Shown here: piece after piece, positions 8,566 to 17,046 of the stretch
Position numbering within the stretch: the first letter of the stretch is position 1
How the letters are laid out: each line of letters opens with the position of its first letter
DNA from: Clostridiales bacterium
GTDB lineage: Bacteria; Bacillota; Clostridia; Lachnospirales; Cellulosilyticaceae
Assembly (NCBI GenBank): GCA_019418225.1
Contig: DYCF01000014.1
Location: 38,296 to 102,295, forward strand
Length of the DNA stretch: 64,000 nucleotides
Direction: 5' to 3'
The notes under the pieces: generated by a model
The model's input: only the letters and a program-made list of their open reading frames with translations
Databases searched by the model: none
Told to the model about the DNA's origin: nothing
Position numbers and translations under genes: made by a program

Positions 8566-8907
8566 TTGCATGAATTAAGTGTTGTGATAGAAATTATAAA
8601 GACCGTTGAGAAGTTTGCTAGAAGTAATAATCTTACAAAAGTTGATACATTAGTATTACAAATTGGTGAATTATCTTCAATGATTCCCCAATATATTGAA
8701 GCATGTTATCCGGCAGCCGTAGAGGGGACATTGCTTCAAAATACTAAGCTTAAAATAGAGGTTTTGCCTGGTAATGGTATTTGTTTAGCGTGTCAGAAGG
8801 TGTTTAATGTTTTAGCAAGTAAAGGGAAATGTCCAAAGTGTCAGAGTGAAAACTGGGAGCTTTTAGGTGGAAAGGAATTTATGATAAAAGAAATCATTGC
8901 TTGTTAG
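8566..8907 (+). CDS. hypA: HypA nickel metallochaperone (TTG start)
   Basis: The product is 113 residues when started at TTG 8566, which gives the canonical HypA N-terminus MHELS. His2 is the essential nickel ligand, and AGAGGTGA just upstream is then correctly spaced as ribosome-binding site. The GTG at 8557 would overlap that site and bury His2, so it is rejected. The zinc site is Cys73, Cys76, Cys89 and Cys92 (CLAC, CPKC). HypA passes nickel to the hydrogenase large subunit with HypB, encoded upstream. It lies 19 bp after the flavoprotein gene and is surely in the same operon. Confidence 0.92.
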   Translation: MHELSVVIEIIKTVEKFARSNNLTKVDTLVLQIGELSSMIPQYIEACYPAAVEGTLLQNTKLKIEVLPGNGICLACQKVFNVLASKGKCPKCQSENWELLGGKEFMIKEIIAC

Positions 8908-8914
8908 ATATTAG

Positions 8915-8954
8915 AAAAATGTTAAAGTTGTACTAAAAGGGTGTTAGCATTTTT
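8915..8954 (+). terminator. Terminator after hypA
   Basis: AAAAATGTTAA (8915-8925) pairs with TTAGCATTTTT (8944-8954), with one G-U pair and a terminal T-run. Confidence 0.7.
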
Positions 8955-9017
8955 ATGGAATGAGACAATCTGTGACATGCATACTTTATACAAAAGATAT
9001 GAAGTGCAGGTGGTACC

Positions 9018-9302
9018 ATGGCAATCAGATGGTTAGAGCCCAGTAATTATGAAGTAGTACGGGATGAGGGCAGGATTAGTATTTTAATTAATAATGTGCC
9101 CAGTATCCACGATGTGACGTTGTACAAAAGAAAAGATCAAAGTATGTTTTTCTTATTTAAGCATGTTAAAGGAATCACATTAATGAATTACTCGTCTAAG
9201 GACTATTGTGCATTAGAAGAACGGCTGAATTTAAAGGGCAGAGATATTTTTCAAGAAATTGATGAAAATATAGTACCTGTCACACAGATGTATAGAGATT
9301 AA
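9018..9302 (+). CDS. Hypothetical 94-residue protein
   Basis: Not recognised. It is a small soluble protein starting MAIRWLEPSNYEVVRDEG, with mixed strands and helices, no Cys, no signal peptide and no membrane segment. The start ATG has a GCAGGTGG ribosome-binding stretch close upstream. It is a single-gene unit: a terminator of hypA stands before it and a strong terminator follows it. Codon use is like that of its neighbours, and the frame is clean over its whole length, so I regard it as a real gene of unknown function. Confidence 0.7.
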   Translation: MAIRWLEPSNYEVVRDEGRISILINNVPSIHDVTLYKRKDQSMFFLFKHVKGITLMNYSSKDYCALEERLNLKGRDIFQEIDENIVPVTQMYRD

Positions 9303-9322
9303 AACTGGTATACATTCTCCTT

Positions 9323-9357
9323 AATCTGCCACAAGATTAATTTGTGGCAGATTTTTC
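9323..9357 (+). terminator. Strong rho-independent terminator
   Basis: AATCTGCCACAA (9323-9334) and its exact complement (9342-9353) form a 12-bp stem with a 7-base loop, followed by T-rich sequence. Confidence 0.9.
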
Positions 9358-9466
9358 TTGTAATGAGATGTAAAATAATTGAAAAATAGGCTAAATTAAC
9401 ATATAATAAAAATGTTAAACTATTGTTTAAAAAGGAAATATAAGATAAAAAAATAGGGAGAACAAC

Positions 9467-10084
9467 GTGTCAAAACATACTTTATTACTTAAAACATTAA
9501 AAGTCGCACAAAGAGTTGAACTGATAGGAAATAATATGAATGTCCATGAGGTAGAGTACTATAGACCTCATGGGGCAGAAGGTCTATATGTACAAATTAA
9601 TGATAGCACTTTTACCGCAGAGAAATATTCAAAGGTTGTGTTATCTATTTGTGCCAATACAGGACGCTTTGAAAGCCAGGTCAAAGTTTTTAATGTACCG
9701 GGGGTTATTTGCGTTTTATACTTAAAAGATATTCAACTGGAGAAAAAAGAACTTCGTGAAATTAAACGTGTAGAATACGTCAATGAAGTAATGATTACTG
9801 CCAATAATAAAGAGCAGGAAGTGATTTTGAAGAATATTTCACTAGGCGGTATCTGTTTTCAAACGGATACACCTCTTGTGACTAAGAATGGGTTTATTCA
9901 TTTAATAACCTTAAAAAATGAAAAATTAGACTTAGAATTTGAAGTTGTTAGGGAACGTTATAGTCAAGAACGTATTACATTTACCTATCATTGTCAATTT
10001 AAGCCATATGCAAGAAGTAGTGAAATGATATTGGAGAGAGAAATTGTGGGCTTGCAGTTACAGCAAATTAGATGCAATAAATAA
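9467..10084 (+). CDS. PilZ-domain protein (c-di-GMP receptor)
   Basis: A 205-residue protein with a YcgR-like N-terminal domain (about 1-95) and a C-terminal PilZ domain. Both halves of the c-di-GMP binding signature are visible: REIKR (the RxxxR motif) near residue 102, and NISLGG (D/NxSxxG) near residue 125. PilZ proteins of this layout change motility, adhesion or exopolysaccharide output when they bind c-di-GMP. It starts with GTG after a TAGGGAG ribosome-binding site; no better ATG exists upstream. It appears monocistronic, with no flagellar or synthase gene next to it, so its target is unknown. Confidence 0.85.
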   Translation: MSKHTLLLKTLKVAQRVELIGNNMNVHEVEYYRPHGAEGLYVQINDSTFTAEKYSKVVLSICANTGRFESQVKVFNVPGVICVLYLKDIQLEKKELREIKRVEYVNEVMITANNKEQEVILKNISLGGICFQTDTPLVTKNGFIHLITLKNEKLDLEFEVVRERYSQERITFTYHCQFKPYARSSEMILEREIVGLQLQQIRCNK

Positions 10085-10177
10085 AGTGAAACTTTAGAAA
10101 ATATAAACTTTAGTATAAAGCTTTACTTTTTATACTATATAGTATATAGTTTTACTCAGCTAACAATTAAATAAAGA

Positions 10178-10375
10178 GTAGATAGAGGTTGCGATTTCTA
10201 AGAGTATATTTACAGAGGTAAGCACGTTGAAGTAAATAAAAAGGAGAATTCGCCGAAACCTATAGTTTATGCTTTAAGACTATAGCGTTGGGGTTATATA
10301 GAATATATATAACACTGTCACAAACTTGGTTTGTGGAGAGCTATCACGAGAGAACGGATAATAAGGTAAGATGAA
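10178..10375 (+). ncRNA. Lysine riboswitch (L box) aptamer
   Basis: The leader contains the conserved L-box blocks in the right order: GATAGAGGTTGCG near 10181, then AAGAGTA, AAAGGAG followed by CGCCGAA near 10250, and GAGAGCTATCACGAGAGA near 10335. Paired helices lie between them, for example ACCTATAGTTTATGC with its later partner and CACAAACTTGGTTTGTG. Lysine binding in this class favours the terminator form and shuts off the downstream gene. An AAGACT at 10385-10390 can pair with AGTCTT inside the terminator stem (10415-10420), giving the alternative antiterminator. It precedes an NhaC-type transporter, a known arrangement for lysine uptake. Confidence 0.92.
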
Positions 10376-10413
10376 AATAGTTTTAAGACTATGTTCATAT
10401 GCTTTTTAGAAAG

Positions 10414-10446
10414 AAGTCTTGAGTGGTATGCTCAGGACTTTTTTTG
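10414..10446 (+). terminator. Riboswitch-controlled terminator
   Basis: AAGTCTTGAG (10414-10423) and CTCAGGACTT (10431-10440) form the stem, followed by a T-run. It lies between the lysine aptamer and the transporter ATG. Confidence 0.9.
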
Positions 10447-10477
10447 TTAGACTAAATGGCAGAATGGAGACATACAT

Positions 10478-12028
10478 ATGGACGCAATTAATGTAGGATT
10501 TTTATCAATTATTCCACCAGTTATCGCGATTGTACTTGCGCTTGTAACAAAAGAAGTTATTTCAGCGCTAATCGTAGGGATTTTCTCTGGAACACTTATT
10601 TATGCTTTTAGCACAGGTGGTGGCATTGTAAAGGCTGTTGATGTAACCTTTGGTTTAATGGCAGAGAAACTTGGTGATAATGCATCGATTATTTTATTTT
10701 TAGGATTTTTAGGGGCACTTGTAGCTGTTATTACAATGGCAGGTGGCTCAAGAGCTTATGGTGAATGGGCTGGTAATAAAATTAAATCTAAAAAAGGTGC
10801 ACAGCTTGGGACGTCTGTTTTAGGGGCACTGATTTTTATAGATGATTATTTTAACTGTTTAACAATTGGGACTGTTATGAGACCAGTAGCAGATAAATAC
10901 AAAGTATCACGTGCAAAACTAGCATATATTATTGATGCTACTGCAGCACCTATTTGTATTATCGCACCAATCTCATCATGGGCAGCTTCAGTTATTTCTC
11001 AAATGGGTGGGTTAGATGTAAATGGGACACCGCTTAATGGAATGGAAACATTCATGGCAACAATTCCATTTAACCTTTATGCGATTTTAACATTGATTAT
11101 GGTGATTGTACTTTGTGTGACAGATATTGAATTTGGACCAATGGCTAAGTTTGAAGAAGAAGCTAGAAGTAGCAAAGGTTCTTTAAGTATGGGAATGGAC
11201 CAAGAAGGCGGCGATGAGCTTGCAAATATGAAAGTTTCATCTAAAGGATGTGTATTTGACTTACTAATTCCAATTATTACATTAATCATTTTAGCGATTT
11301 TATCAATGCTTTATGTAGGTGGATACTTTGAAGGTGGTATGACGCTTGCGCAAGGATTTGGAAATACTGATGCAGGTCCAGCACTTGCGATGGCAGGCTT
11401 TGGGGCGTTACTTGTAGCTTTCGTACTCTTCGTACCACGTAAAGTACTTTCTTTCAAGGATTTCATGGAAGGTATTAGTGTGGGTGTGAAATCAATGGTA
11501 GGTGCATTCATTATTTTAACACTTGCTTGGACAATTAGTGGGGTATGCCGTGATCTTTTAAATACAGGCGAATATGTAGGTGGTCTTGTAGCGGCTTCTC
11601 ATATGCCACCACAACTTATTCCAGCTGGTATTTTCCTAATAGCTGGTGGACTTGCTTTTGCTATGGGAACTTCATGGGGAACATTTGGAATCCTTATTCC
11701 TATTGTCACAATGATTTGTAGTGCTGTGGCACCACAACTTGTAACAGTTTCTCTTGCAGCAACACTTGCTGGTGCTGTATTTGGTGATCACTGCTCACCA
11801 ATTTCAGATACAACAATTCTTTCTTCAACAGGAGCAGGATGCAAACATATTGATCACGTTTCATCTCAAATTCCATATACTTTAGTTGTAGCAGCGTGTT
11901 GTGTTGTAGGTTATATTGTTGCAGGCTTTACAGCAAACGTATGGCTTACATTAGGCAGTTCAGTGCTTTTACTTGGAATTATTTTATTTGTACTTTATAG
12001 AAGAAGTAAAAAAGCAGTACAGCATTAA
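10478..12028 (+). CDS. NhaC-family transporter, predicted lysine permease
   Basis: A 516-residue integral membrane protein with about 11-12 hydrophobic segments and the NhaC family core (FIDDYFNCLTIG, DATAAPICIIAP, GTSWGTFGILIP, DHCSPISDTTI). Family members are Na+/H+ or amino acid/cation antiporters. Control by a lysine riboswitch immediately upstream points to lysine uptake, as proposed for the LysW group; this assignment rests on the riboswitch, not on the protein alone. It is monocistronic: a terminator follows 50 bp after the stop. The cytoplasmic loop near residues 215-250 is charged (FEEEARSSKGS). Confidence 0.9.
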   Translation: MDAINVGFLSIIPPVIAIVLALVTKEVISALIVGIFSGTLIYAFSTGGGIVKAVDVTFGLMAEKLGDNASIILFLGFLGALVAVITMAGGSRAYGEWAGNKIKSKKGAQLGTSVLGALIFIDDYFNCLTIGTVMRPVADKYKVSRAKLAYIIDATAAPICIIAPISSWAASVISQMGGLDVNGTPLNGMETFMATIPFNLYAILTLIMVIVLCVTDIEFGPMAKFEEEARSSKGSLSMGMDQEGGDELANMKVSSKGCVFDLLIPIITLIILAILSMLYVGGYFEGGMTLAQGFGNTDAGPALAMAGFGALLVAFVLFVPRKVLSFKDFMEGISVGVKSMVGAFIILTLAWTISGVCRDLLNTGEYVGGLVAASHMPPQLIPAGIFLIAGGLAFAMGTSWGTFGILIPIVTMICSAVAPQLVTVSLAATLAGAVFGDHCSPISDTTILSSTGAGCKHIDHVSSQIPYTLVVAACCVVGYIVAGFTANVWLTLGSSVLLLGIILFVLYRRSKKAVQH

Positions 12029-12079
12029 TAGTTAAGTAAGACTAATTAAAAATGAATAATTAAGGATGAATGATTAAAG

Positions 12080-12124
12080 AGATGTTTGAGCACGCCAAGA
12101 AGGGTGTTCAAGCATCTTTTTTTT
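12080..12124 (+). terminator. Terminator after the lysine transporter
   Basis: Stem of about 14 bp between AGATGTTTGAGCAC (12080-12093) and GGTGTTCAAGCATCT (12103-12117), with G-U pairs and a run of nine T. Confidence 0.88.
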
Positions 12125-12220
12125 AGGAAGAGAAAAAGAGAATAAGGCATAAATAATAGAGGGAAATGACAAAATAAGCATAATTGACAGAGAAAAATTG
12201 AAATAAAGGATGACAAAGTT

Positions 12221-13567
12221 ATGGAAAAAAAAGAAAAGATACCCTCTCAAACATTAAAACGTGAACTTGGGCTAGGGGCTGCAACAGCTATTGTTGTGGG
12301 AAATATGATGGGCTCGGGGATTTTTACCTCACCTCAGACATTAGCTCAGGTTGCAAATCCGTATACCAATATGTGGGCTTGGGTGATTACAGGTACTGGT
12401 TCTGTGATGTTAGCCCTTTCTTTTGCAAATTTAGGAACGCTTTATCCAGAGACAGGCGGTCCTATTGTGTATGTAGACAAGGCTTATGGAAAATTTATGG
12501 CTTTTCTCGTTGCATGGACATTTTGGATTGGTTCGTGGATTGGTAATGCAGCAATTATTACAGCAATTATTCGCTATGTGACAGTATTCTTTCCTGGGAT
12601 TGCAACAAATAATTTAGTTTCATTTTTAATTTCGTCTGGTATTTTATGGCTTTTTACTTTTATTAACTGCTTAGGTGTGAAGCAGGCTGGTTATATAGGC
12701 ATTATAAGTACTATATTGAAGCTAGCTGTAATTGTTGTATTTGTGATAGTGGCAATTATAGGTTTTGAGCCTACTTATTTAAAGACGTATTCATCGGAAT
12801 CCGTTAGAGGTCTTAGTAGTTTGCCGGCAGCCATAGCGGTCACATTATGGTCCTTCATAGGACTTGAAAGTGCTTCTATTTCTGGGGGCGAAATTAAAAA
12901 TCCAGAGGTGAATATTAAAAAGAGTACTTTTTTAGGGACGGCATTTGTAGCAGTAATTTATTTAGTTATTTCAATACTTGCAATGGGGAGTTTACCACAA
13001 GGGGAACTTGCAGCTTCTAGTGCACCACTTGCGACAATTATTAATCAAATTACAGGTGCTACATGGGGCGGGGGTTTTATTGCACTAGGTATTATTATTT
13101 CTGCCACAGGTGCACTTTCAGGTTGGGTTTTAACAACAGCAAGACTTTCCTTTGCAGCTGGTGAAGATGGCATATTTCCAAACTTCTTTGCAAAGGTACA
13201 TCCGCGTTATCAAACGCCTTATACGTCGCTTATCATCACGGGAATTTGTACGAATTTGATTTTAATTTTAAACTATGTATCCACTTTGACAGCAGCTTTT
13301 GACTTTATGGTGAATCTGGCAACGCTTTCATTTATTCCTGCTTATGCTTTAACGACTGGTGCTGAAATCATACTGACTTTAAAACATAAGCCGGCACATA
13401 TCGGTGGGTTTATTTGGAAGAATATACGACAGCTTTTAGCTTTTGCATATACTATTTATATTATTTATGGTTCAGGTGCTGAATCGGCCATGTGGGTATT
13501 TATTTTAATGTTTGTGGGTATTCCGTTCTATATTTATCAACAGGTATCTACTGAGCATATGGCATAA
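12221..13567 (+). CDS. APC-family amino acid permease
   Basis: A 448-residue membrane transporter with about 12 hydrophobic segments. The first helix carries the unwound substrate-site signature GNMMGSGIF, and helix 6 region has WSFIGLESAS, both typical of the APC superfamily, LAT-like or basic amino acid/polyamine antiporter group. An internal CGDE-type specificity cannot be read. It follows the lysine transporter but is separated from it by a terminator, so co-control by lysine is not implied. No obvious terminator lies between it and the next promoter. Confidence 0.88.
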   Translation: MEKKEKIPSQTLKRELGLGAATAIVVGNMMGSGIFTSPQTLAQVANPYTNMWAWVITGTGSVMLALSFANLGTLYPETGGPIVYVDKAYGKFMAFLVAWTFWIGSWIGNAAIITAIIRYVTVFFPGIATNNLVSFLISSGILWLFTFINCLGVKQAGYIGIISTILKLAVIVVFVIVAIIGFEPTYLKTYSSESVRGLSSLPAAIAVTLWSFIGLESASISGGEIKNPEVNIKKSTFLGTAFVAVIYLVISILAMGSLPQGELAASSAPLATIINQITGATWGGGFIALGIIISATGALSGWVLTTARLSFAAGEDGIFPNFFAKVHPRYQTPYTSLIITGICTNLILILNYVSTLTAAFDFMVNLATLSFIPAYALTTGAEIILTLKHKPAHIGGFIWKNIRQLLAFAYTIYIIYGSGAESAMWVFILMFVGIPFYIYQQVSTEHMA

Positions 13568-13613
13568 AACCGAATGATGATATAAAAAACATAAGAAAGG
13601 TTCGAAAAAATGG

Positions 13614-13642
13614 TTGCCATGTCAAAAAATGTATGCTATTAT
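13614..13642 (+). promoter_or_regulatory. Sigma-A type promoter of the purine permease
   Basis: TTGCCA (13614-13619), a 17-bp spacer and TATTAT (13637-13642). Transcription would start near 13650, which supports the ATG at 13678 and excludes the ATG at 13633. Confidence 0.65.
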
Positions 13643-13677
13643 TTTACGTGCTGAAAACAACTAGAAAGAGTGAAAAA

Positions 13678-14976
13678 ATGATTGAAAGATATTTCAAATT
13701 AAAAGAAAATAATACAACTATCAAAACAGAGATTGTAGCTGGTCTTACAACTTTTATGACAATGGCATACATTCTTATTGTAAATCCATCTATTTTATCT
13801 GCAGCAGGGATGGATCAAGGTGCTGTATTTACTGCGACAGCATTATCAGCTGTAGTAGCAACGTTGTTAATGGGGCTTTATGCTAAATTACCATTTGCAC
13901 AGGCACCAGGAATGGGACTTAATGCCTATTTTGCTTTTACAGTAGTTTTAGGAATGGGATATACTTTTGAATTTGCATTAACAGCTGTTTTATTAGAAGG
14001 TTTAATTTTTATTTTATTAACAGTTTTTAATGTAAGAGAAGCAATAGTGGATGCAATTCCTACAAGTATTAAACAAGCAATTGCTGTAGGGATTGGACTC
14101 TTTATTGCACTTATTGGTTTAGAAGGTGCGGGCGTTGTAGTTCATCCAGCAGATGGCGGGACAATTTTAGCCTTAGGGAATATTACATCAGGCCCAGGAC
14201 TTTTAGCAATTATCGGGATTGTTATTACAGGTATTTTACTTGTTAGAAATGTTAAAGGGGCATTATTTATTGGAATGCTTATTACAGCGGTAATTGGTAT
14301 TCCTATGGGTGTTGTAGACTTACCAACCAGTATTGTAAGTATGCCACCTTCACTTGCGCCAACTTTATTTAAATTTGAATGGCATAATATATTTACAGTA
14401 GATATGGTCATTGTATTATGTACATTACTATTTATGGATATGTTTGATACAATTGGTACTTTAGTAGGTGTTGCAACAAAGGCTAAAATGTTAGATGCAG
14501 AAGGAAAAGTACCAAATGTTAAAAAAGCATTATTTGCAGATGCTATTGGTACAACAGTAGGGGCTTGTCTTGGAACAAGTACTGTAAGTACATTCGTAGA
14601 AAGTGCTTCGGGTGTCGCAGAAGGAGGAAGAACAGGACTTACAGCAGTAACAACAGCGGTTATGTTCCTTATTTCATTATTCTTTGCGCCAATATTTGGT
14701 GTCATTACATCAGCTGTCACAGCGTCAGCTTTAGTATTAGTAGGGCTCTTTATGATTGAACCTATTAAGTCGATAGATCTTGAAGATTTTACAGAAGCTA
14801 TTCCAGCATTCTTAACATTAATTATGATGCCATTAGCTTATTCAATCTCAGATGGGATTGTATTTGGTGTGATTTCATATATTATCTTAAAGCTTGTAAC
14901 AGGCAGATATAAAGAAATTAGCATTGCAACATATGTGGTAGGCTTTATCTTTATATTAAAGTTTTTAGTAGTATAA
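13678..14976 (+). CDS. NCS2/AzgA-type purine permease
   Basis: A 432-residue permease of the guanine/hypoxanthine (PbuG/AzgA) group. Signatures include EIVAGLTTFMTMAYI near the N-terminus, PGMGLNAYFAF, and a helix with DMFDTIGTLVG. There are about 12 hydrophobic segments. The start chosen is ATG 13678, with AGAAAGAG upstream, because the earlier in-frame ATG lies before the predicted transcription start and lacks a ribosome-binding site. The length then matches PbuG. It imports hypoxanthine, guanine or adenine with protons, and could feed the molybdenum hydroxylase system at the left edge. Confidence 0.9.
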   Translation: MIERYFKLKENNTTIKTEIVAGLTTFMTMAYILIVNPSILSAAGMDQGAVFTATALSAVVATLLMGLYAKLPFAQAPGMGLNAYFAFTVVLGMGYTFEFALTAVLLEGLIFILLTVFNVREAIVDAIPTSIKQAIAVGIGLFIALIGLEGAGVVVHPADGGTILALGNITSGPGLLAIIGIVITGILLVRNVKGALFIGMLITAVIGIPMGVVDLPTSIVSMPPSLAPTLFKFEWHNIFTVDMVIVLCTLLFMDMFDTIGTLVGVATKAKMLDAEGKVPNVKKALFADAIGTTVGACLGTSTVSTFVESASGVAEGGRTGLTAVTTAVMFLISLFFAPIFGVITSAVTASALVLVGLFMIEPIKSIDLEDFTEAIPAFLTLIMMPLAYSISDGIVFGVISYIILKLVTGRYKEISIATYVVGFIFILKFLVV

Positions 14977-15035
14977 TAGGTTCCACATTTATAAAATTTA
15001 GTTATCCATAGTTTTTAGTAATGTGAAATCATTGG

Positions 15036-15085
15036 GAGAAACCAATTTACCTAGATGTATATTTCAGGTTTTTAGTTGGTTTCTC
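15036..15085 (+). terminator. Hairpin after the purine permease
   Basis: GAGAAACCAA (15036-15045) and TTGGTTTCTC (15076-15085) pair perfectly, and ACCT/AGGT inside the loop can extend the structure. There is no strong T-run, so terminator function is likely rather than certain. Confidence 0.6.
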
Positions 15086-15144
15086 TATATAAGGGGCTTA
15101 ATTAAATAGTATATAGAAATAAAATAGCCCAATTTAGAAAAGAT

Positions 15145-15187
15145 AAAAGGAGTATTGCGGATTTATATAATGCGTGATACTCCTTTT
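15145..15187. terminator. Hairpin, possible terminator
   Basis: AAAAGGAGTAT (15145-15155) and ATACTCCTTTT (15177-15187) form a perfect 11-bp stem with A-rich and T-rich ends; the loop is 21 bases. Confidence 0.65.
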
Positions 15188-15275
15188 AAACATAAAAAAT
15201 GTTAGATTAAGGTTATGCATAGAATAGATTGATTGTGGTTAATACTAAGGTTAAGGTATACCAAAGGAGACTAAG

Positions 15276-15371
15276 ATGAAAAAAAGCAAAGCAAAGAGCT
15301 ATTTAGATGTTTTAAATGCACGTTTTGTACGTGTATTAGAACAGTTAAAGCATGAAAAAGAACACCACTAA
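15276..15371 (+). CDS. Micro-ORF, 31-residue basic peptide
   Basis: A short frame that starts MKKSKAKSYLDVLNAR and ends EKEHH. It is supported by a near-ideal ribosome-binding site (AAAGGAG, 6 bp before the ATG), a terminator on each side, and a frame that fills the space between them. The peptide is highly charged and predicted as one amphipathic helix; it has no membrane segment. I do not recognise it. It forms its own transcription unit, which argues for a real small protein, although a regulatory RNA carrying a chance ORF is possible. Confidence 0.55.
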   Translation: MKKSKAKSYLDVLNARFVRVLEQLKHEKEHH

Positions 15372-15377
15372 AAGATA

Positions 15378-15420
15378 AAAAGAACAGTATTTCAGTGATT
15401 AGGTGAAATGCTGTTCTTTT
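15378..15420 (+). terminator. Terminator after the 31-residue ORF
   Basis: AAAAGAACAGTATTTCA (15378-15394) pairs with 15404-15420 over 17 bp with one mismatch; T-run at the end. Confidence 0.88.
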
Positions 15421-15567
15421 ATAATGCATAAGGCGCATTGGTGAGGTTTGCATGTGAAATAAAATGATAGCATGAAATGATACAATAATTTCATGTTATA
15501 ATAGATTGTATGAAAATAAATAAGACTTGTTCTAGAGATACATAAGTATAAGGTAATAAGAGGATTA

Positions 15568-16671
15568 ATGATGAAAAAGAAACGATATGAAGTGACTTGG
15601 TATAAGCCAGAAGAGGCTGTTTTGAATGAAGAAATAAAAGATAAGCTTGTAAGCGCTATGGTAGAGGAGGCAAAAGCATTAGCTGTGCGCTTAACATGTA
15701 AGAGAATAAACGAAGTAGAAATGGTGTGTGAGTTAGAAGCAGGGGCGTGTCTTAATCTAAACAAAGTGCTTCGTAGTTTGCAGAAAAAGGTTTCTAAAAA
15801 GATAGGTTATCCATTAGAAAAAGTATTTGATATGCAAAAAGGCGTGCGCATTATTACATTTCCAAATCATTTGGCTAAAGAGGATGGACGCCTTAATAGA
15901 TTGATAAAGGATATTGTAGATGTAGGTTATTATGATCTTCATGAATTCTTTGGTGGTGATCTCATGGCATTTAAGTTGTGTTTAGCTGAAAGAAGATTAG
16001 GGATAATAGACTTAGGTGAACGAATTTTTTTAGTGGACCAAGAGCTTTTGAAGCATAAAATTAATTTAAATTGCTTTGCTTGCACAAAGAAACATCAATA
16101 TGGCTGTTGTTGTGGCAGTCCATGCAATATGAGTAGTCGTAATAAAGAGCGCTTTGACAAATATGAAGCAGAAATTGCAGAAGAAGTTAAGACATTAGAT
16201 CCTGAAGGGTATAAAAAAATTAAGCAAACAGGTGGTTTTGTATTTTTAGATGGGAGCATTAATGCGTGCGAAGGACATTGTGCCTTACTCGTAGCCCATG
16301 AAGGCAGTTACAAGTGTATGGCACACAAATATGCATTAGAACATGATATGTCAATTTATGAAATTTGTCCATTATCATGTCTGATGTATCCGTTAGAGAT
16401 TATGACTTTATTTACGAGTAAACAAAAGCGCATTACATTTTTAACCAGTGTGGTAGAAGAAACATTTGCCACAACATATGGCAGATGGGGAAGTTATGCT
16501 TCTTTGGATGTGGAACTTAGATGTATCAATGAAAAGGCCCATGATGAAGTTTTTGTATTAGAAGATTATAAACCTGTTTATGAAGTGAATCAAGGTTTAT
16601 TAACATATGCATTTGGTAAAGCGGTATATGAAGGTATTGTCTATTTATGTAATGAAAATGCAGGTGAATAA
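15568..16671 (+). CDS. Cysteine-rich metal- or Fe-S-binding protein, unknown function
   Basis: A 367-residue cytoplasmic protein. The middle holds a dense Cys cluster, CFACTKKHQYGCCCGSPC (about residues 170-187), and later CEGHC (about 232-236), a single Cys at about 249 and CPLSCLMYP (about 270-278). This pattern resembles YkgJ/DUF3109-type proteins thought to bind zinc or iron-sulfur. No known catalytic domain was recognised. The start has a TAAGAGG ribosome-binding site; two adjacent ATGs are possible starts. It is monocistronic with terminators on both sides. Function is unknown. Confidence 0.7.
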   Translation: MMKKKRYEVTWYKPEEAVLNEEIKDKLVSAMVEEAKALAVRLTCKRINEVEMVCELEAGACLNLNKVLRSLQKKVSKKIGYPLEKVFDMQKGVRIITFPNHLAKEDGRLNRLIKDIVDVGYYDLHEFFGGDLMAFKLCLAERRLGIIDLGERIFLVDQELLKHKINLNCFACTKKHQYGCCCGSPCNMSSRNKERFDKYEAEIAEEVKTLDPEGYKKIKQTGGFVFLDGSINACEGHCALLVAHEGSYKCMAHKYALEHDMSIYEICPLSCLMYPLEIMTLFTSKQKRITFLTSVVEETFATTYGRWGSYASLDVELRCINEKAHDEVFVLEDYKPVYEVNQGLLTYAFGKAVYEGIVYLCNENAGE

Positions 16672-16684
16672 AATTTGTCTTGTA

Positions 16685-16720
16685 AAGACATATTATCTAA
16701 AAAATTAGATTATATGTCTT
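16685..16720 (+). terminator. Terminator-like hairpin after the Cys-rich gene
   Basis: AAGACATATTATCTAA (16685-16700) pairs with TTAGATTATATGTCTT (16705-16720), one mismatch, 4-base loop. Confidence 0.65.
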
Positions 16721-16809
16721 CCTTGTGAAGGATAAGTTTTATGTTTGCAACTACTTTCATAAAGTTTTATAATAGGATAAAAAATTTGACTTATAAGATA
16801 ACATAAAAA

Positions 16810-16851
16810 GGTATGTATGCAATTTGAAATGAATTGTATACATGCCTTTTT
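16810..16851 (+). terminator. Second terminator in the 16.7-17.1 kb spacer
   Basis: GGTATGTATGCAATT (16810-16824) and AATTGTATACATGCC (16832-16846) pair with two G-U pairs, followed by TTTTT. The rest of the spacer up to the next promoter is very AT-rich and has one further inverted repeat, AACATAAAA at 16983-16991 with its complement at 17010-17018; no gene is visible. Confidence 0.8.
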
Positions 16852-17046
16852 GTCATTTGCCTTATTTTTTTTAGAAGCTTATAAAAAACGATTAAATCCA
16901 ATGATTTAATAAGAAATAAAAAAAATAAATTAAGGAAATTATTGTATTATCAAGTATTTTAAAGGGTAAGAAAGTAGAAAATAACATAAAAAAGTTGAAT
17001 ATAGAATTATTTTATGTTAATATCTATTTAATTAAAAAATGACTTT

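Noticed and set aside
13633..13680. Start of the purine permease at ATG 13633
   Set aside because: It lies upstream of the predicted transcription start, has no ribosome-binding site, and adds residues not found in the family.
14142..14720. 192-residue minus-strand frame inside the purine permease gene
   Set aside because: It is the antisense shadow of a well-supported membrane protein gene; it lacks a ribosome-binding site and has low-complexity composition.
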